Origin: Brevibacterium sp. S22
GTDB lineage: Bacteria > Actinomycetota > Actinomycetes > Actinomycetales > Brevibacteriaceae
Assembly (NCBI RefSeq): GCF_004745485.1
Contig: NZ_RHFG01000002.1
Location: 248,001-312,000 of the forward strand
Length of the DNA: 64,000 bases
Direction: 5' to 3'
Within the stretch, counting starts at the first letter, position 1. Each line of letters opens with the position of its first letter. Shown here piece by piece: positions 9,012 to 17,664 of this stretch. Both the position numbers and the translations under genes were made by a program. Under the pieces are notes generated by a model, which saw only the letters and a list, made by a program, of their open reading frames with translations, was not told where the DNA came from and did not search any database.

Positions 9012-10648
9012 CGTTCACCTCCGGTGGATCGTTGGTCGGTGTGGTTCGGGTCGGCAGAGTCAGGTCCGGTCGCGGTGGGGCGGCCGTCCGCGGCTGCGTC
9101 GTCCGATGCCCGGTCATCGTCCGCGGGTGCGAGGTTCGTCGTCGGCGCCTCGCTGTCGGCGCGGCTGAGGTTGGTCGTGGGGGCGTCCTCGTCGACATGG
9201 CTCGCCGAGGCGGCCGATCCGACCGTGGCCCCGGATCCGACCGCGGCGGACGCGGGCTTCTTCTCGGGCGCCGGATCCTCGGTGATCGTGAGGACGCCGG
9301 TGTGGAACTCCTCGACGGGACGGCGGGCGTTGTCCGAGATCCGCAGCAGGAGGGCGATGATCATCCAGTTCGCGATCAGCGAGGATCCGCCCTGAGCGAG
9401 GAACGGCGTGGTCAGACCGGTGAGCGGGATGAGGCGGGTGACACCGCCGACGACGACGAAGACCTGCAGGGCGATTGTGAACGACAGGCCCGTGGCCAGC
9501 AGAGTGCCGAAGCCGTCGCGCAGCTGCTGGGCGGTGCGGATGCCGCGCTGGAAGATGAAGAGGTAGCACAGCAGGATGACGAAGAGTCCGGCGAGGCCGA
9601 TCTCCTCACCGAAGCTGGCATAGATGAAGTCTGATTCGGCGTAGGGAACCATATTCGGTCGTCCCTCACCGAAGCCGGTGCCGATGAGTCCGCCGTTGGA
9701 CATGCCGAACAGACCCTGCACGAGCTGGTAGGAACCACCGGGAGTCTTGTTGTACTCCTCAGCGGTCAGCGCATTGAGCCAACCGGACACACGCTGGCCC
9801 ACATGGGAGAAGAGGAACGTCGCCGCGACCGCGCCGGCGGCGAAGAAGCCGAGGCCGAGGATGATCCACGAGACCTTGGACGTGGCCACGTAGAGCATGG
9901 CGACGAAGAGGCCGAAGAAGAGCAGCGAGGTGCCGAGGTCCTTCTCGAAGACGAGGATGCCGACGCTGGCGACCCAGGCGACGACGATGGGTCCGAAGTC
10001 ACGCAGCCGGGGAAAGCGGATGCCGAGGATCTTCGGTCCAGCGGCGACGAGCTGATCCTTGTAGGTGACGAGGTAGCCGGCGAAGAAGATCGCGAGCAGG
10101 ATCTTCGCGATCTCGCCCGGCTGGAAGGACATCGATCCGACGCCGATCCAGATGCGCGCACCGTTGATCGTCTTTCCGAGGCCGGGGATGAGAGGCAGCA
10201 GCAGGAAGAGGAGGGCGGCGAAGCCGGACACGTAGGTGTAGCGGCGCAGCCAGCGGTGGTCGCGGACGACGAAGATCACGGCGATGGCCAGTCCCACCCC
10301 GAGCGTCATCCAGATGAGCTGGGTCATGCCCGAACCGACGTACTCGTCGCGGCCGAGGTCGACGCGGTAGATCATGGCCAGACCGAGTCCGTTGAGCAGG
10401 ACCGCGATGGGTACGAGAACGGGGTCGGCGTATTTGGCCTTGATCCAGACGACGATGTGGATGGCGAGTCCGAGTGCGGCCAGCCATGCGGCGTAGCCGT
10501 AGACGTTGACCGGGATCGTGCCTTCGACACCGAGTCCCACGAGCGCGTAGGCGGCGGTGGCGACGGCGATGGCCAGGATGAGCAGACCGAGCTCGGCCAG
10601 ACGATAGGGTCTGGGGCGCGCGGTCTGCGAGGGAGCCTGGTTCATCAC
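9008..10648 (-). CDS. rodA: RodA/FtsW-family peptidoglycan glycosyltransferase
   Basis: A SEDS-family polymerase of 546 residues with about ten membrane helices across residues 15-445, followed by a roughly 95-residue Ala/Thr/Asp-rich cytoplasmic tail with two related copies of (A/P)TTNLxxAD. SEDS hallmarks are visible: PGEIAKI in the middle, and GGSYQLVQGLFGMSNGGLIG plus FGEEIGLAG in the large loop. It polymerises lipid II glycan strands and acts with PbpA. The Thr-containing repeats in the tail could be targets of PknA or PknB, read by the FHA proteins of the same operon; that is inference. Overlaps of 4 nt join it to pstP and pbpA. Confidence 0.93.
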   Translation of the reverse strand: MMNQAPSQTARPRPYRLAELGLLILAIAVATAAYALVGLGVEGTIPVNVYGYAAWLAALGLAIHIVVWIKAKYADPVLVPIAVLLNGLGLAMIYRVDLGRDEYVGSGMTQLIWMTLGVGLAIAVIFVVRDHRWLRRYTYVSGFAALLFLLLPLIPGLGKTINGARIWIGVGSMSFQPGEIAKILLAIFFAGYLVTYKDQLVAAGPKILGIRFPRLRDFGPIVVAWVASVGILVFEKDLGTSLLFFGLFVAMLYVATSKVSWIILGLGFFAAGAVAATFLFSHVGQRVSGWLNALTAEEYNKTPGGSYQLVQGLFGMSNGGLIGTGFGEGRPNMVPYAESDFIYASFGEEIGLAGLFVILLCYLFIFQRGIRTAQQLRDGFGTLLATGLSFTIALQVFVVVGGVTRLIPLTGLTTPFLAQGGSSLIANWMIIALLLRISDNARRPVEEFHTGVLTITEDPAPEKKPASAAVGSGATVGSAASASHVDEDAPTTNLSRADSEAPTTNLAPADDDRASDDAAADGRPTATGPDSADPNHTDQRSTGGER

Positions 10649-12069
10649 TGCGACTCCCGGGTGATGGCGTCACTGGGGTTCGCGGACTTCGAATCCGGAG
10701 GTGAGGGGGCCGGGTCGGTCGGGCTCGTCGAGTCCTCGACGTCGCCGGACATGCCGGAGGAGCGGTCGGATTCCTTGCGCAGATTGTCGATGATGCGATC
10801 GGCCTCATCGCGTGAACCGGCGGGAATCGATCCGCGGAGACGGTCCTGGGAGTAGCTGTTGAGGCTGCCGACCTCGATGTCGGTGGTGTCGACGAGGCGG
10901 CTGAGTTCGATGGGCCCGAGCGTCGTGTCGAGGCCGCGGTAGAGGGAGACCTTGCCGTCGTCGTTGGCGACATAGTACTGGTGGCTGACGTAGTTGTAGG
11001 CGAAGAATCCGCCGATCGCCAGCGCAACGATCACGATGGCGGTGATGATCCACCCGAGATAGGACCTTTTCTCGACCTCGTCATCGAGGTCGGCCTCCTC
11101 GTCCGCGGCGGCATCGGTCCGCAGCTGCTGAGTGGTGCCGTCCCGCGCTTCGACGTCCTCCCCGTCCACAGTGTGGATCGGTGCGGTGTCGGTGGAGACG
11201 TCCCCATCGGCGAAGGTCTCATGTGCTTCGGTGTCCACGGACGCTTCGGTGTCGGGGTTCGCACCGATGGCCGCGTAGCGGGGGTTGAGGTGGACGGATC
11301 CGACGGGCACACCCTCGGTGGTCTCGACGTCGCCTTCGAGCACGTCGCCGACGACGACGGTGACGTTGTCGGCTCCGCCGCCGGCCAGAGCCAGGTCGAT
11401 GAGCTGGCGACAGGCCTCATCGGGGTCGGCCACCTCTTTGAGCACTCGGGTGATGTCGTCGATGTCGGCGAAGCCGGTCAGACCGTCCGAGCACAGCATC
11501 CACCGGTCGCCGACCTGGGCCTCGCGCAGGGACAGGTCGAGGTCAGGGGAGGCCCCGACGTCGCCGAGGACCTTCATGACAACCGAGCGCTGCGGGTGGG
11601 TCTCGGCCTCCTCGGCGGTGATCCGGCCCTCGTCGACGAGCATCTGCACGAATGTGTGGTCGTGGGTGATCGGCTGGAGCTTGTCGTCGCGGAGCACGTA
11701 GCCGCGGGAATCGCCGATATGGGCGAGAGCGAGACGGTTGCCCGGGGCGCGCAGGACGGCGGTGACGGTGGTGCCCATTCCGGCGAGTTCGGGCTGTTCG
11801 CCGACACCGCGGCAGATGCGGTCATTCGCGTCGAGGATCGAGGTGCGCAGGATTTCGAGGGCGTCCTCGCCTCCGGGCTCGTGGTCGAGTTCGGCTAGGC
11901 GAGACACAGTGATCGCCGAGGCGACATCTCCACCGGCGTGACCGCCCATTCCATCGGCGATGAGCAGGAAATTGGGACCCGCATAGCCGGAGTCCTGGTT
12001 GTTCTTACGCACCAGCCCGGTGTGAGACCGGGCTGCCGAACGGAGTGTGATGGTACCGTCGGTCGTCAC
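10645..12069 (-). CDS. pstP: PP2C-family serine/threonine phosphatase PstP
   Basis: The phosphatase that reverses PknA/PknB phosphorylation. The 474-residue protein has a PP2C domain (about 8-240) with metal-binding motifs DGMGGH at 39-44, GDSRGY and the later GADNVTVVV. An Asp/Glu/Thr-rich linker leads to one membrane helix (about 337-360, LGWIITAIVIVALAIGGFF) and an external C-terminal domain of about 110 residues of unknown function. The layout matches mycobacterial PstP. It overlaps fhaB and rodA by 4 nt. Confidence 0.95.
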   Translation of the reverse strand: MTTDGTITLRSAARSHTGLVRKNNQDSGYAGPNFLLIADGMGGHAGGDVASAITVSRLAELDHEPGGEDALEILRTSILDANDRICRGVGEQPELAGMGTTVTAVLRAPGNRLALAHIGDSRGYVLRDDKLQPITHDHTFVQMLVDEGRITAEEAETHPQRSVVMKVLGDVGASPDLDLSLREAQVGDRWMLCSDGLTGFADIDDITRVLKEVADPDEACRQLIDLALAGGGADNVTVVVGDVLEGDVETTEGVPVGSVHLNPRYAAIGANPDTEASVDTEAHETFADGDVSTDTAPIHTVDGEDVEARDGTTQQLRTDAAADEEADLDDEVEKRSYLGWIITAIVIVALAIGGFFAYNYVSHQYYVANDDGKVSLYRGLDTTLGPIELSRLVDTTDIEVGSLNSYSQDRLRGSIPAGSRDEADRIIDNLRKESDRSSGMSGDVEDSTSPTDPAPSPPDSKSANPSDAITRESQ

Positions 12070-12575
12070 GATTGGGTCTCCAGGGTCGTATGTCCGATGG
12101 TGATCCGGGTGCCGATGGCCAGCTGAATGGGTCCGGTCATGCGTGAGCCGTCGACGATGGTGCCGTTCGTCGATCCGAGGTCTTCGAGCATCCAGGCGCC
12201 GTTCTTCGCGGAGATCCGGGCGTGATGGCTGGAGGCGAAGTCGTCATTGATGATGATCGTGTTGTCGGGAGCTCGGCCGAAGGTCACAGGTGCCCCCGAG
12301 AGCATCAGAGTCTGCCCGGCCAGGGGGCCGTCGGTGACGCGGATGGTGCCCGGATGAGCATGGGCGACCGGCGCGGCAGCCGGGCGTGGTGCGGGAGTCG
12401 GACGGGCCGGTGGCGGCGAGGAGGATTTGGAGCCGCCTCGGCGAGATTTCTTTCCGGCGCGGGCGCGGCGGGGTCCGAAGATGTCACGGCGGAGGACTCC
12501 GGCGACTCCTAAGACGAAGAGCCAGAGGATGATGAAGAATGCCAACCGGAAGACGGTGACGGTGAATTCGCTCAC
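12066..12575 (-). CDS. fhaB: FHA-domain protein FhaB (FipA)
   Basis: A phosphothreonine-binding adaptor of 169 residues. A membrane helix at about 6-27 is followed by a basic Pro-rich linker and a C-terminal FHA domain (about 75-169) with GR at the phosphate-binding loop (TFGRAPDN), SSHHARI and LGSTNGT. In mycobacteria FhaB/FipA links PknA signalling to FtsZ and FtsQ; the same role is likely here. It is membrane anchored with the FHA domain in the cytoplasm. It overlaps fhaA and pstP by 4 nt. Confidence 0.92.
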   Translation of the reverse strand: MSEFTVTVFRLAFFIILWLFVLGVAGVLRRDIFGPRRARAGKKSRRGGSKSSSPPPARPTPAPRPAAAPVAHAHPGTIRVTDGPLAGQTLMLSGAPVTFGRAPDNTIIINDDFASSHHARISAKNGAWMLEDLGSTNGTIVDGSRMTGPIQLAIGTRITIGHTTLETQS

Positions 12576-13438
12576 TGGGCGTCCCGCTCGTTGTAATGGA
12601 CCTCGGCCTCTCCGGCGAGGAGGACATCGCCGTCGGACAGGGTCGCCGATGTCAGTTTGCGTCCGTGCAGCAGTGTGCCGTTCGTCGAACCGAGGTCATT
12701 GGCCACGGCGCGGTCGCCCTCGACGACGATCTCGAAGTGACGGCGTGAGACGCCGGGATCGTCGATGACGAGGTCCGAGCTCGACGAGGAACGGCCGAAG
12801 GTGTTCGTGCCCTGGCGCAGCATCTGCGTGCGACCGTCGATGGTCACACTGGCTTCGATGGTGCGAGCGGGAGCAGGTGCCGGCGCGGGGCGGGCGGCAG
12901 GGTTCTGGCGCGGGGCGGCAGCCGGGGCCGAGCGGGCAGGTTCGGGGGTGCTGCGCGGGGTCACGGGCCGGGAACCGGAGTTCGGGGACTCGCCGACGAT
13001 CGGATTCGCGCGGGAGATCGGGTCGTAGCCGCCGCGGTTGGCCGGCTGAGCGGCGGGGGATCCGTCGGGGCGTTGGGTCGAGGACACGACGCGGTACATT
13101 CCCGTGTCGAGGTCATCGGCGAGAGCGAATTCGACGGAGACGGGACCGACGAAGCTGTAAGCCTGTTCGACGGCGTGGTCACCGATGACCTGGCGCAGAT
13201 CGGAGCGCAGCTCTGACTCGAGACCGGAGAGCCGGTCGTGGTCGGTCTGGGAGAGCTCGATGACGTAGTGGTTGGCCGTCAGGGTGCGACCGCGTGAGAC
13301 CACGGCGGCCTTGTTGTCGGCCTCACGGCGCAGGGCTCCGGCGAGTTCGACGGGTTCGACCTGGGATCGGAAAGCCTTGGCGAAGGCGCCGTTGACGACG
13401 TTCTCCAGCCCCTTCTCGAAGCGATCGAGTAACCCCAT
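12572..13438 (-). CDS. fhaA: FHA-domain protein FhaA (DUF3662 + FHA)
   Basis: First gene of the signalling operon. It encodes a 288-residue cytoplasmic protein: an N-terminal DUF3662 domain (MGLLDRFEKGLENVVNG..., about 1-115), an Ala/Pro-rich linker and a C-terminal FHA domain (about 195-288) with FGR, SRRHFEI and LGSTNGTLLHG. FhaA binds phosphorylated PknB targets and regulates lipid II supply through MviN in mycobacteria. The start is the ATG at 13438 with AGGAGG 6 nt upstream. The protein is shorter than mycobacterial FhaA because the linker is short. Confidence 0.93.
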   Translation of the reverse strand: MGLLDRFEKGLENVVNGAFAKAFRSQVEPVELAGALRREADNKAAVVSRGRTLTANHYVIELSQTDHDRLSGLESELRSDLRQVIGDHAVEQAYSFVGPVSVEFALADDLDTGMYRVVSSTQRPDGSPAAQPANRGGYDPISRANPIVGESPNSGSRPVTPRSTPEPARSAPAAAPRQNPAARPAPAPAPARTIEASVTIDGRTQMLRQGTNTFGRSSSSSDLVIDDPGVSRRHFEIVVEGDRAVANDLGSTNGTLLHGRKLTSATLSDGDVLLAGEAEVHYNERDAQ

Positions 13439-13527
13439 GGCACCTCCTCATCAGGTGTTGCCGTTGCCGGACGAACTCTTCGCCAAGCGTATTTGAGTGC
13501 TCTGACCAGGTGGTCCTGATCGAGTGC

Positions 13528-13556
13528 ACTTTAGGCACATCAACACCCAATCCTAA
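13528..13556 (-). promoter_or_regulatory. Candidate housekeeping promoter for the fhaA-pknA operon
   Basis: Read on the minus strand, TTAGGA (13556-13551) and TAAAGT (13533-13528) are separated by exactly 17 nt, close to a sigma-A -35/-10 pair. The predicted transcript would have a leader of about 80 nt before the fhaA ATG. This is pattern matching only. Confidence 0.45.
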
Positions 13557-13892
13557 CGCGGTGAGGCTCTCAACTCACGTCACGCATCTGCGCGGGGCGA
13601 AGCTGTGCCTGGATTCTCTGCGCGCGTCCAGGGAAGAGTGAAGGTCGAGGGGGCCGGGCGGGGGAGCGAGTCTCGGCAGGAGTCCGGGAGGGTGCTGGGC
13701 CTTGGCCTGGGCGGAGAAGGCATCCTCGTTGCGGTGTGCGTGAGGCTTCGACGAGGGGCGAATCGTCCCTCGGCGAGGGATGAATCCCCGTGGTCGTGAA
13801 CGGGGAGAATGTGAAGGTGAACACGTTTGGCCTGTTTCGCGTCGTCGAGTTTTATGTTTCGGCTGGTGCGATGCTAGAGTTTTACCTTGTTC
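13557..13892. other. Non-coding gap between fhaA promoter and tRNA-Leu
   Basis: About 335 bp with no convincing gene. Open frames here lack ribosome sites and family features. A GC-rich inverted repeat (CGAGGGG ... CCCTCG) lies near 13751-13782. A possible -10 (TAGAGT, 13875-13880) lies 12 nt before the mature tRNA and could drive it; no good -35 is seen. Confidence 0.5.
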
Positions 13893-13976
<84 letters not shown>

Positions 13977-13986
13977 CAGCGAACGA

Positions 13987-14034
13987 GAAGCCCCTCACCG
14001 GGATCCGACAGGGTCGAGGTGAGGGGCTTCTTCG
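13987..14034 (+). terminator. Rho-independent terminator after tRNA-Leu
   Basis: Arms GAAGCCCCTCACC (13987-13999) and GGTGAGGGGCTTC (14018-14030) are perfect complements with an 18-nt loop, followed by TTCG. It starts 10 nt after the tRNA. Confidence 0.85.
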
Positions 14035-14086
14035 TATCCGTGCAGGTAGTGGTCGCGCCGGCAGTCCAGTGTGAGTTGAAGAGTGC

Positions 14087-14139
14087 TCGTTCAAGGCGAA
14101 GCGCGAATATCGACCGGTGGACGGCTCGACATTCGCGCT
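14087..14139. repeat. Intergenic palindromic element (copy 1) downstream of mvaS
   Basis: An 18-nt word at 14087-14104 (TCGTTCAAGGCGAAGCGC) is identical to 58253-58270. It runs into a hairpin with arms AGCGCGAAT (14100-14108) and ATTCGCGCT (14131-14139). It lies just past the mvaS stop on the minus strand, so it may terminate the mevalonate operon. Both copies lie at gene 3' ends, suggesting a dispersed terminator-like repeat. Confidence 0.55.
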
Positions 14140-14174
14140 GACGCTTGATCGGCGGAAAAAGTGAGGCGGGCGCC

Positions 14175-15425
14175 TCAGCTGCGTTCGTAGATGCGGGCGC
14201 GGCCCTTGACCCCGGCGAAGCGGAACGGGCCCGCGGTCACCTTCGGAGTCGAGACGTCCTCGGCGCTGGGCAGCTCGGTGGCGTGCAGCGCACGATAGGC
14301 GTCCATGGACAGCGGCACCCGAGCATCGAGAGCGGCGGTCACGGCCTGTCGGCTCGAATGCTGCTCGTAGCCGGGCACGACGCGGGCGGTGAAGAATTCG
14401 CCGACGCTTCCCGATCCGTAGCTGAACAGCCCGATGCGCCTGCCCGCGAGGTCCTCATCGTGGTCGAGCAGAGAACACAGTCCCGCATAGAGCGAGGCTG
14501 TGTACGAGTTGCCGAGACGGCGGTTGTACAGGGTGCTCGTGGCCAGTCCGGTATCGCGAGGTCCGGTGGAGCCCGAATCCGAGGCGGAGCTCACAACCCC
14601 GGCGGGCCCGGTCTCGGCAGAGCCGGAGGGTACCGGTCCGGCGACGATGTCCGTATCGAGATCCTCACCGGTGAGCCCGGCGAGGTGGACCTGCGCCTTC
14701 TTCGCCATCTTCGTGAACGGCTGGTGGTAGAGCACGCGGTCGATCTCGGCCATCGCCGGACCGCCCTGCGCGGACAGATCGGTCCATGCCCCGGTGAGGG
14801 CATCGAGGTACGCCGTCACCGACAGGGCGCCATCGACGATCGCGGTCGACGAATCGTTCGGGCGCCAGAAGTCATCGACATCGGCCGAGTTCAGGCCCGA
14901 GACCGGTTCGATCTCCAGCAGCTCCGGATCCGCAGAGACCAGCATCGCCACGGCACCGGCGCCCTGAGTGGGCTCACCCGGGGTGTCGAGCTCATAGCGG
15001 GCGACATCCGAGGCGATGACGAGCACCCGCTGACCGGGAGAGCGCGTGACGATGCCGACGGCGGCCTGCAGAGCAGCGGTCGCCGAATAGCAGGCCTCCT
15101 TGACCTCCACGATCCGCATCTGCGACGGCAGATCGAGCAGAGAGTGCACCGCCATGCCTGCGGCCTTCGACTGGTCGATGCCCGATTCGGTGGCGAACAG
15201 CATCGTCCGGATGCCTTCGGCTCCGCTGCGTTCGATGATCGGTGCGGCGGCGGCAGCGGCCATGGTGACGACATCCTCGTCGGGGGCCGGGAAGCTGAAC
15301 TCGTCCTGACCGAGGCCGAGGCGGAACTTCGCCGGATCGGTGCCGTTCGCCGCGGCGAAGTCATCGAGTCGGACGACGTGATGGCTCGTGGCCAGTTCGA
15401 TGTCGTCGATGCCGATCGGTGTCAT
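14175..15425 (-). CDS. mvaS: Hydroxymethylglutaryl-CoA synthase
   Basis: Condenses acetyl-CoA and acetoacetyl-CoA to HMG-CoA, the first committed step of the mevalonate pathway. The 416-residue thiolase-fold protein has Glu80 (FATESG), catalytic Cys112 (KEACYSATAALQ) and a conserved C-terminal GSGSVGEFF segment. It is the last gene of the operon and starts within the mvaA stop (4-nt overlap). Length fits bacterial HMG-CoA synthases, with a mid-protein Ser/Gly/Thr-rich insert (TGPAGVVSSASDSGSTG) near residues 270-295. Confidence 0.94.
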   Translation of the reverse strand: MTPIGIDDIELATSHHVVRLDDFAAANGTDPAKFRLGLGQDEFSFPAPDEDVVTMAAAAAAPIIERSGAEGIRTMLFATESGIDQSKAAGMAVHSLLDLPSQMRIVEVKEACYSATAALQAAVGIVTRSPGQRVLVIASDVARYELDTPGEPTQGAGAVAMLVSADPELLEIEPVSGLNSADVDDFWRPNDSSTAIVDGALSVTAYLDALTGAWTDLSAQGGPAMAEIDRVLYHQPFTKMAKKAQVHLAGLTGEDLDTDIVAGPVPSGSAETGPAGVVSSASDSGSTGPRDTGLATSTLYNRRLGNSYTASLYAGLCSLLDHDEDLAGRRIGLFSYGSGSVGEFFTARVVPGYEQHSSRQAVTAALDARVPLSMDAYRALHATELPSAEDVSTPKVTAGPFRFAGVKGRARIYERS

Positions 15426-16525
15426 GCGGCCTCACCGTCCTCTGACTGAGCTTCGGAACCGAGCTCTGCCTCGGCCCTGCGTTCCATCTGACGGTGGGTG
15501 TCCATGAGCTCCCCCGGATTGGTCTGGGCGGCGAGCAGGGAGAGCTCACCGCAGAGCACCGTCGCGGCCATGAGCGCGGCCAGACGACGCGAATTCGCGC
15601 CCGGCTCACGCTCCTCACGGCACCCGAGACGCTCCAGGGCCTCGTCGACATGCGGCAGATCCTTGCCGTTGCCCACAGTGCCGACGATGAGGTGCGGCAG
15701 GGTCGTCGAGAAGTACAGTCCTTCGGGCCGGTTCTCCGCGTAGGTGATGCCCTGCGAACCTTCGACGATGTTCGCTGCATCCTGACCGGTGGCCAGGTAG
15801 AAGGCGAGCAGCATATTCGCATAGTGGGCGTTCGCCGAGCGCAGCGCCCCGGCGATCGTCGATCCGACGAGGTTCTTGCGCACGACGAGTTCGACCATCT
15901 TCTCCGCGCTCGTGCGCAGGCGACGCTGAACGACCTCGTGGGGCAGGACGATCTCGGCGACGACATTGCGCCCGCGCCCGAGGATCCCATTGACTGCGGT
16001 GGCCTTCTTGTCCGAGCAGTAGTTGCCGGACACCGAGCCGTAGTCGAGCCCGAGCCCCCACGTGAGGATGCGCTCCATGAGCGTGTCCGATGCCTGGGTG
16101 ACCATATTGTGGCCGGAGGCGTCGTTGGTGCGGAAGGCGAAGCGCACGAAGAGGAGGTTGCCGACGATCTCCGGATGGATCTCGATGAGCCGACAATGGT
16201 TGGACCCGGCCGACACAACGTCCTCGAGTTCGGGAGTGCGGTGACGGATGGCCTGCGCGGCCGCCTCGGCGCCGATCGCGGATTCGGCCACGAACAGCAC
16301 CGACCGGGTCATCCGCTCATCGACGATGACGGTGCGGATCCCACCGTCGATCTCACGCGAGATCGACGCCCCGCGCCCGACGGAGGGCCACAGCGGGGTC
16401 TCGTACGTTGCCAGGGGCACGGCCACCTCGGTGTGGGTGCCATCCGGAGCCAGCGCTTCGCCGCTGACCCGCAGGGGACCGACCCACGTGGTGGGGATCC
16501 CGGTGATCGTGGTCTGCTGATTCAC
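15422..16525 (-). CDS. mvaA: Hydroxymethylglutaryl-CoA reductase
   Basis: Reduces HMG-CoA to mevalonate using two NAD(P)H. The protein has 367 residues, the size of the compact bacterial/archaeal catalytic domain. Catalytic Glu42 (TYETPLWPSVGRG) and the DKK motif at 172-174 (NYCSDKKATAVNG) are visible. No membrane anchor is present, so it is soluble. It overlaps fni and mvaS by 4 nt each. The sequence style (ETPLWPSVGRGA, DKKATAVN) resembles the Streptomyces mevalonate-cluster reductase. Confidence 0.94.
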   Translation of the reverse strand: MNQQTTITGIPTTWVGPLRVSGEALAPDGTHTEVAVPLATYETPLWPSVGRGASISREIDGGIRTVIVDERMTRSVLFVAESAIGAEAAAQAIRHRTPELEDVVSAGSNHCRLIEIHPEIVGNLLFVRFAFRTNDASGHNMVTQASDTLMERILTWGLGLDYGSVSGNYCSDKKATAVNGILGRGRNVVAEIVLPHEVVQRRLRTSAEKMVELVVRKNLVGSTIAGALRSANAHYANMLLAFYLATGQDAANIVEGSQGITYAENRPEGLYFSTTLPHLIVGTVGNGKDLPHVDEALERLGCREEREPGANSRRLAALMAATVLCGELSLLAAQTNPGELMDTHRQMERRAEAELGSEAQSEDGEAA

Positions 16526-17664
16526 AGCTGATTCCTCCTCGAAAGAACATCGGTGCGGTGCGAGAGCGCGGTGACGTCGATACCGCGCAGACGGGCGAAC
16601 TCGCCGAGGCGGCCCCGCGTGAGCAGGTCCGTGCGGTCAAGATCCGTGGATCGTTCGGCCCCGAGCAGTGCGAACAGAGCCGAGGTCTGAGTCTGCCAGG
16701 TGCGCACGAGGTCGACGAGTCCGTCCGGACCGTGGTCGAGCACGGTCTGCAGGAACGTGCCGGCGACGCCGACGGCGCGAGCACCGCAGGCCAGCGCTTT
16801 CACGACATCATAGGGGTTGCGCACTCCGCCGGAGGCCAGCAGCACACGGTTCGAGACGCCGTCGTCCATCGTCGTCGCGGTGGTCCACTCGGGTGGGGCG
16901 TCGAGCAGGCAGGCCAGGGCCGACTGACCGAAACCGGTGAGCATGGAGAAGTCATCGGCGCCTGCACGGTCGTTTTCGATGCGGAGGAAATCGGTGCCGC
17001 CGGCACCGGAGACATCGGCGAACTGCACGCCGACGCCGGTGAGCTGGGTCAGGGTGCGGCGGCTGAGGCCGAATCCGACCTCTTTGACGACGACGGGCAC
17101 GGGGCAGGCGGCGACGATCTCCTCGAGACCCGTCAGCCAGGTGGAGAAGTCGCGGGTGCCTTCGGGCATCGCGGTCTCCTGCACGGGATTGATGTGCAGC
17201 TGCAGGGCATCGGCTCCCAGCAGCTCGACGGCGCGGCGAGCATCATCGGCGCTGCGACCGGCGCCGAGGTTGCCCATGACGAAGCCGTCCGGGTTCTCCT
17301 CACGGATGACGGTGAAGCCCTTCGCCGCCTCGGCGTCGTCGAGGGCCACGCTCATCGACCCGCAGGCCATCGGCAGGCCGGTCTCGGCGGCGGCGATGGC
17401 GAGATCCCGATTGATCTTCGCCGTGGTCTCCGTGCCGCCGGTCATGCCGTTGACATAGAAGGGCGTCGGCCACGTCCAGCTGCCGAGTTCGACGGTGAGG
17501 TCGACGCGGTCGGGGCTCGTTCCTGACAGGGCATGGTGGACGAATTCGAGGTCGTCGAAGTCGGTCCGGCGGTGGCCTTCGGTCTGCTGCGCCGAGGCGA
17601 GGCGGACGTGGTCGTCCTTGCGGGAGGCCCGTGAGGCCTTGGCTGTGGAGGACTCAGAACTCAT
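16522..17664 (-). CDS. fni: Type 2 isopentenyl-diphosphate delta-isomerase (FMN)
   Basis: Interconverts IPP and DMAPP using reduced FMN. The 380-residue TIM-barrel protein has RKDDHVRLA near the start, FYVNGMTGGTE and MACGSMSVALDD for flavin binding, LQLHINPVQE with the active-site Gln, and a C-terminal GVRNPYDVVKALACGARAVG glycine region. The ATG at 17664 has a GAGGAAGG site upstream and overlaps the preceding gene by 11 nt; the same frame is open 51 codons further upstream, but that is inside the preceding gene. Its place between pmk and mvaA confirms the pathway. Confidence 0.93.
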   Translation of the reverse strand: MSSESSTAKASRASRKDDHVRLASAQQTEGHRRTDFDDLEFVHHALSGTSPDRVDLTVELGSWTWPTPFYVNGMTGGTETTAKINRDLAIAAAETGLPMACGSMSVALDDAEAAKGFTVIREENPDGFVMGNLGAGRSADDARRAVELLGADALQLHINPVQETAMPEGTRDFSTWLTGLEEIVAACPVPVVVKEVGFGLSRRTLTQLTGVGVQFADVSGAGGTDFLRIENDRAGADDFSMLTGFGQSALACLLDAPPEWTTATTMDDGVSNRVLLASGGVRNPYDVVKALACGARAVGVAGTFLQTVLDHGPDGLVDLVRTWQTQTSALFALLGAERSTDLDRTDLLTRGRLGEFARLRGIDVTALSHRTDVLSRRNQL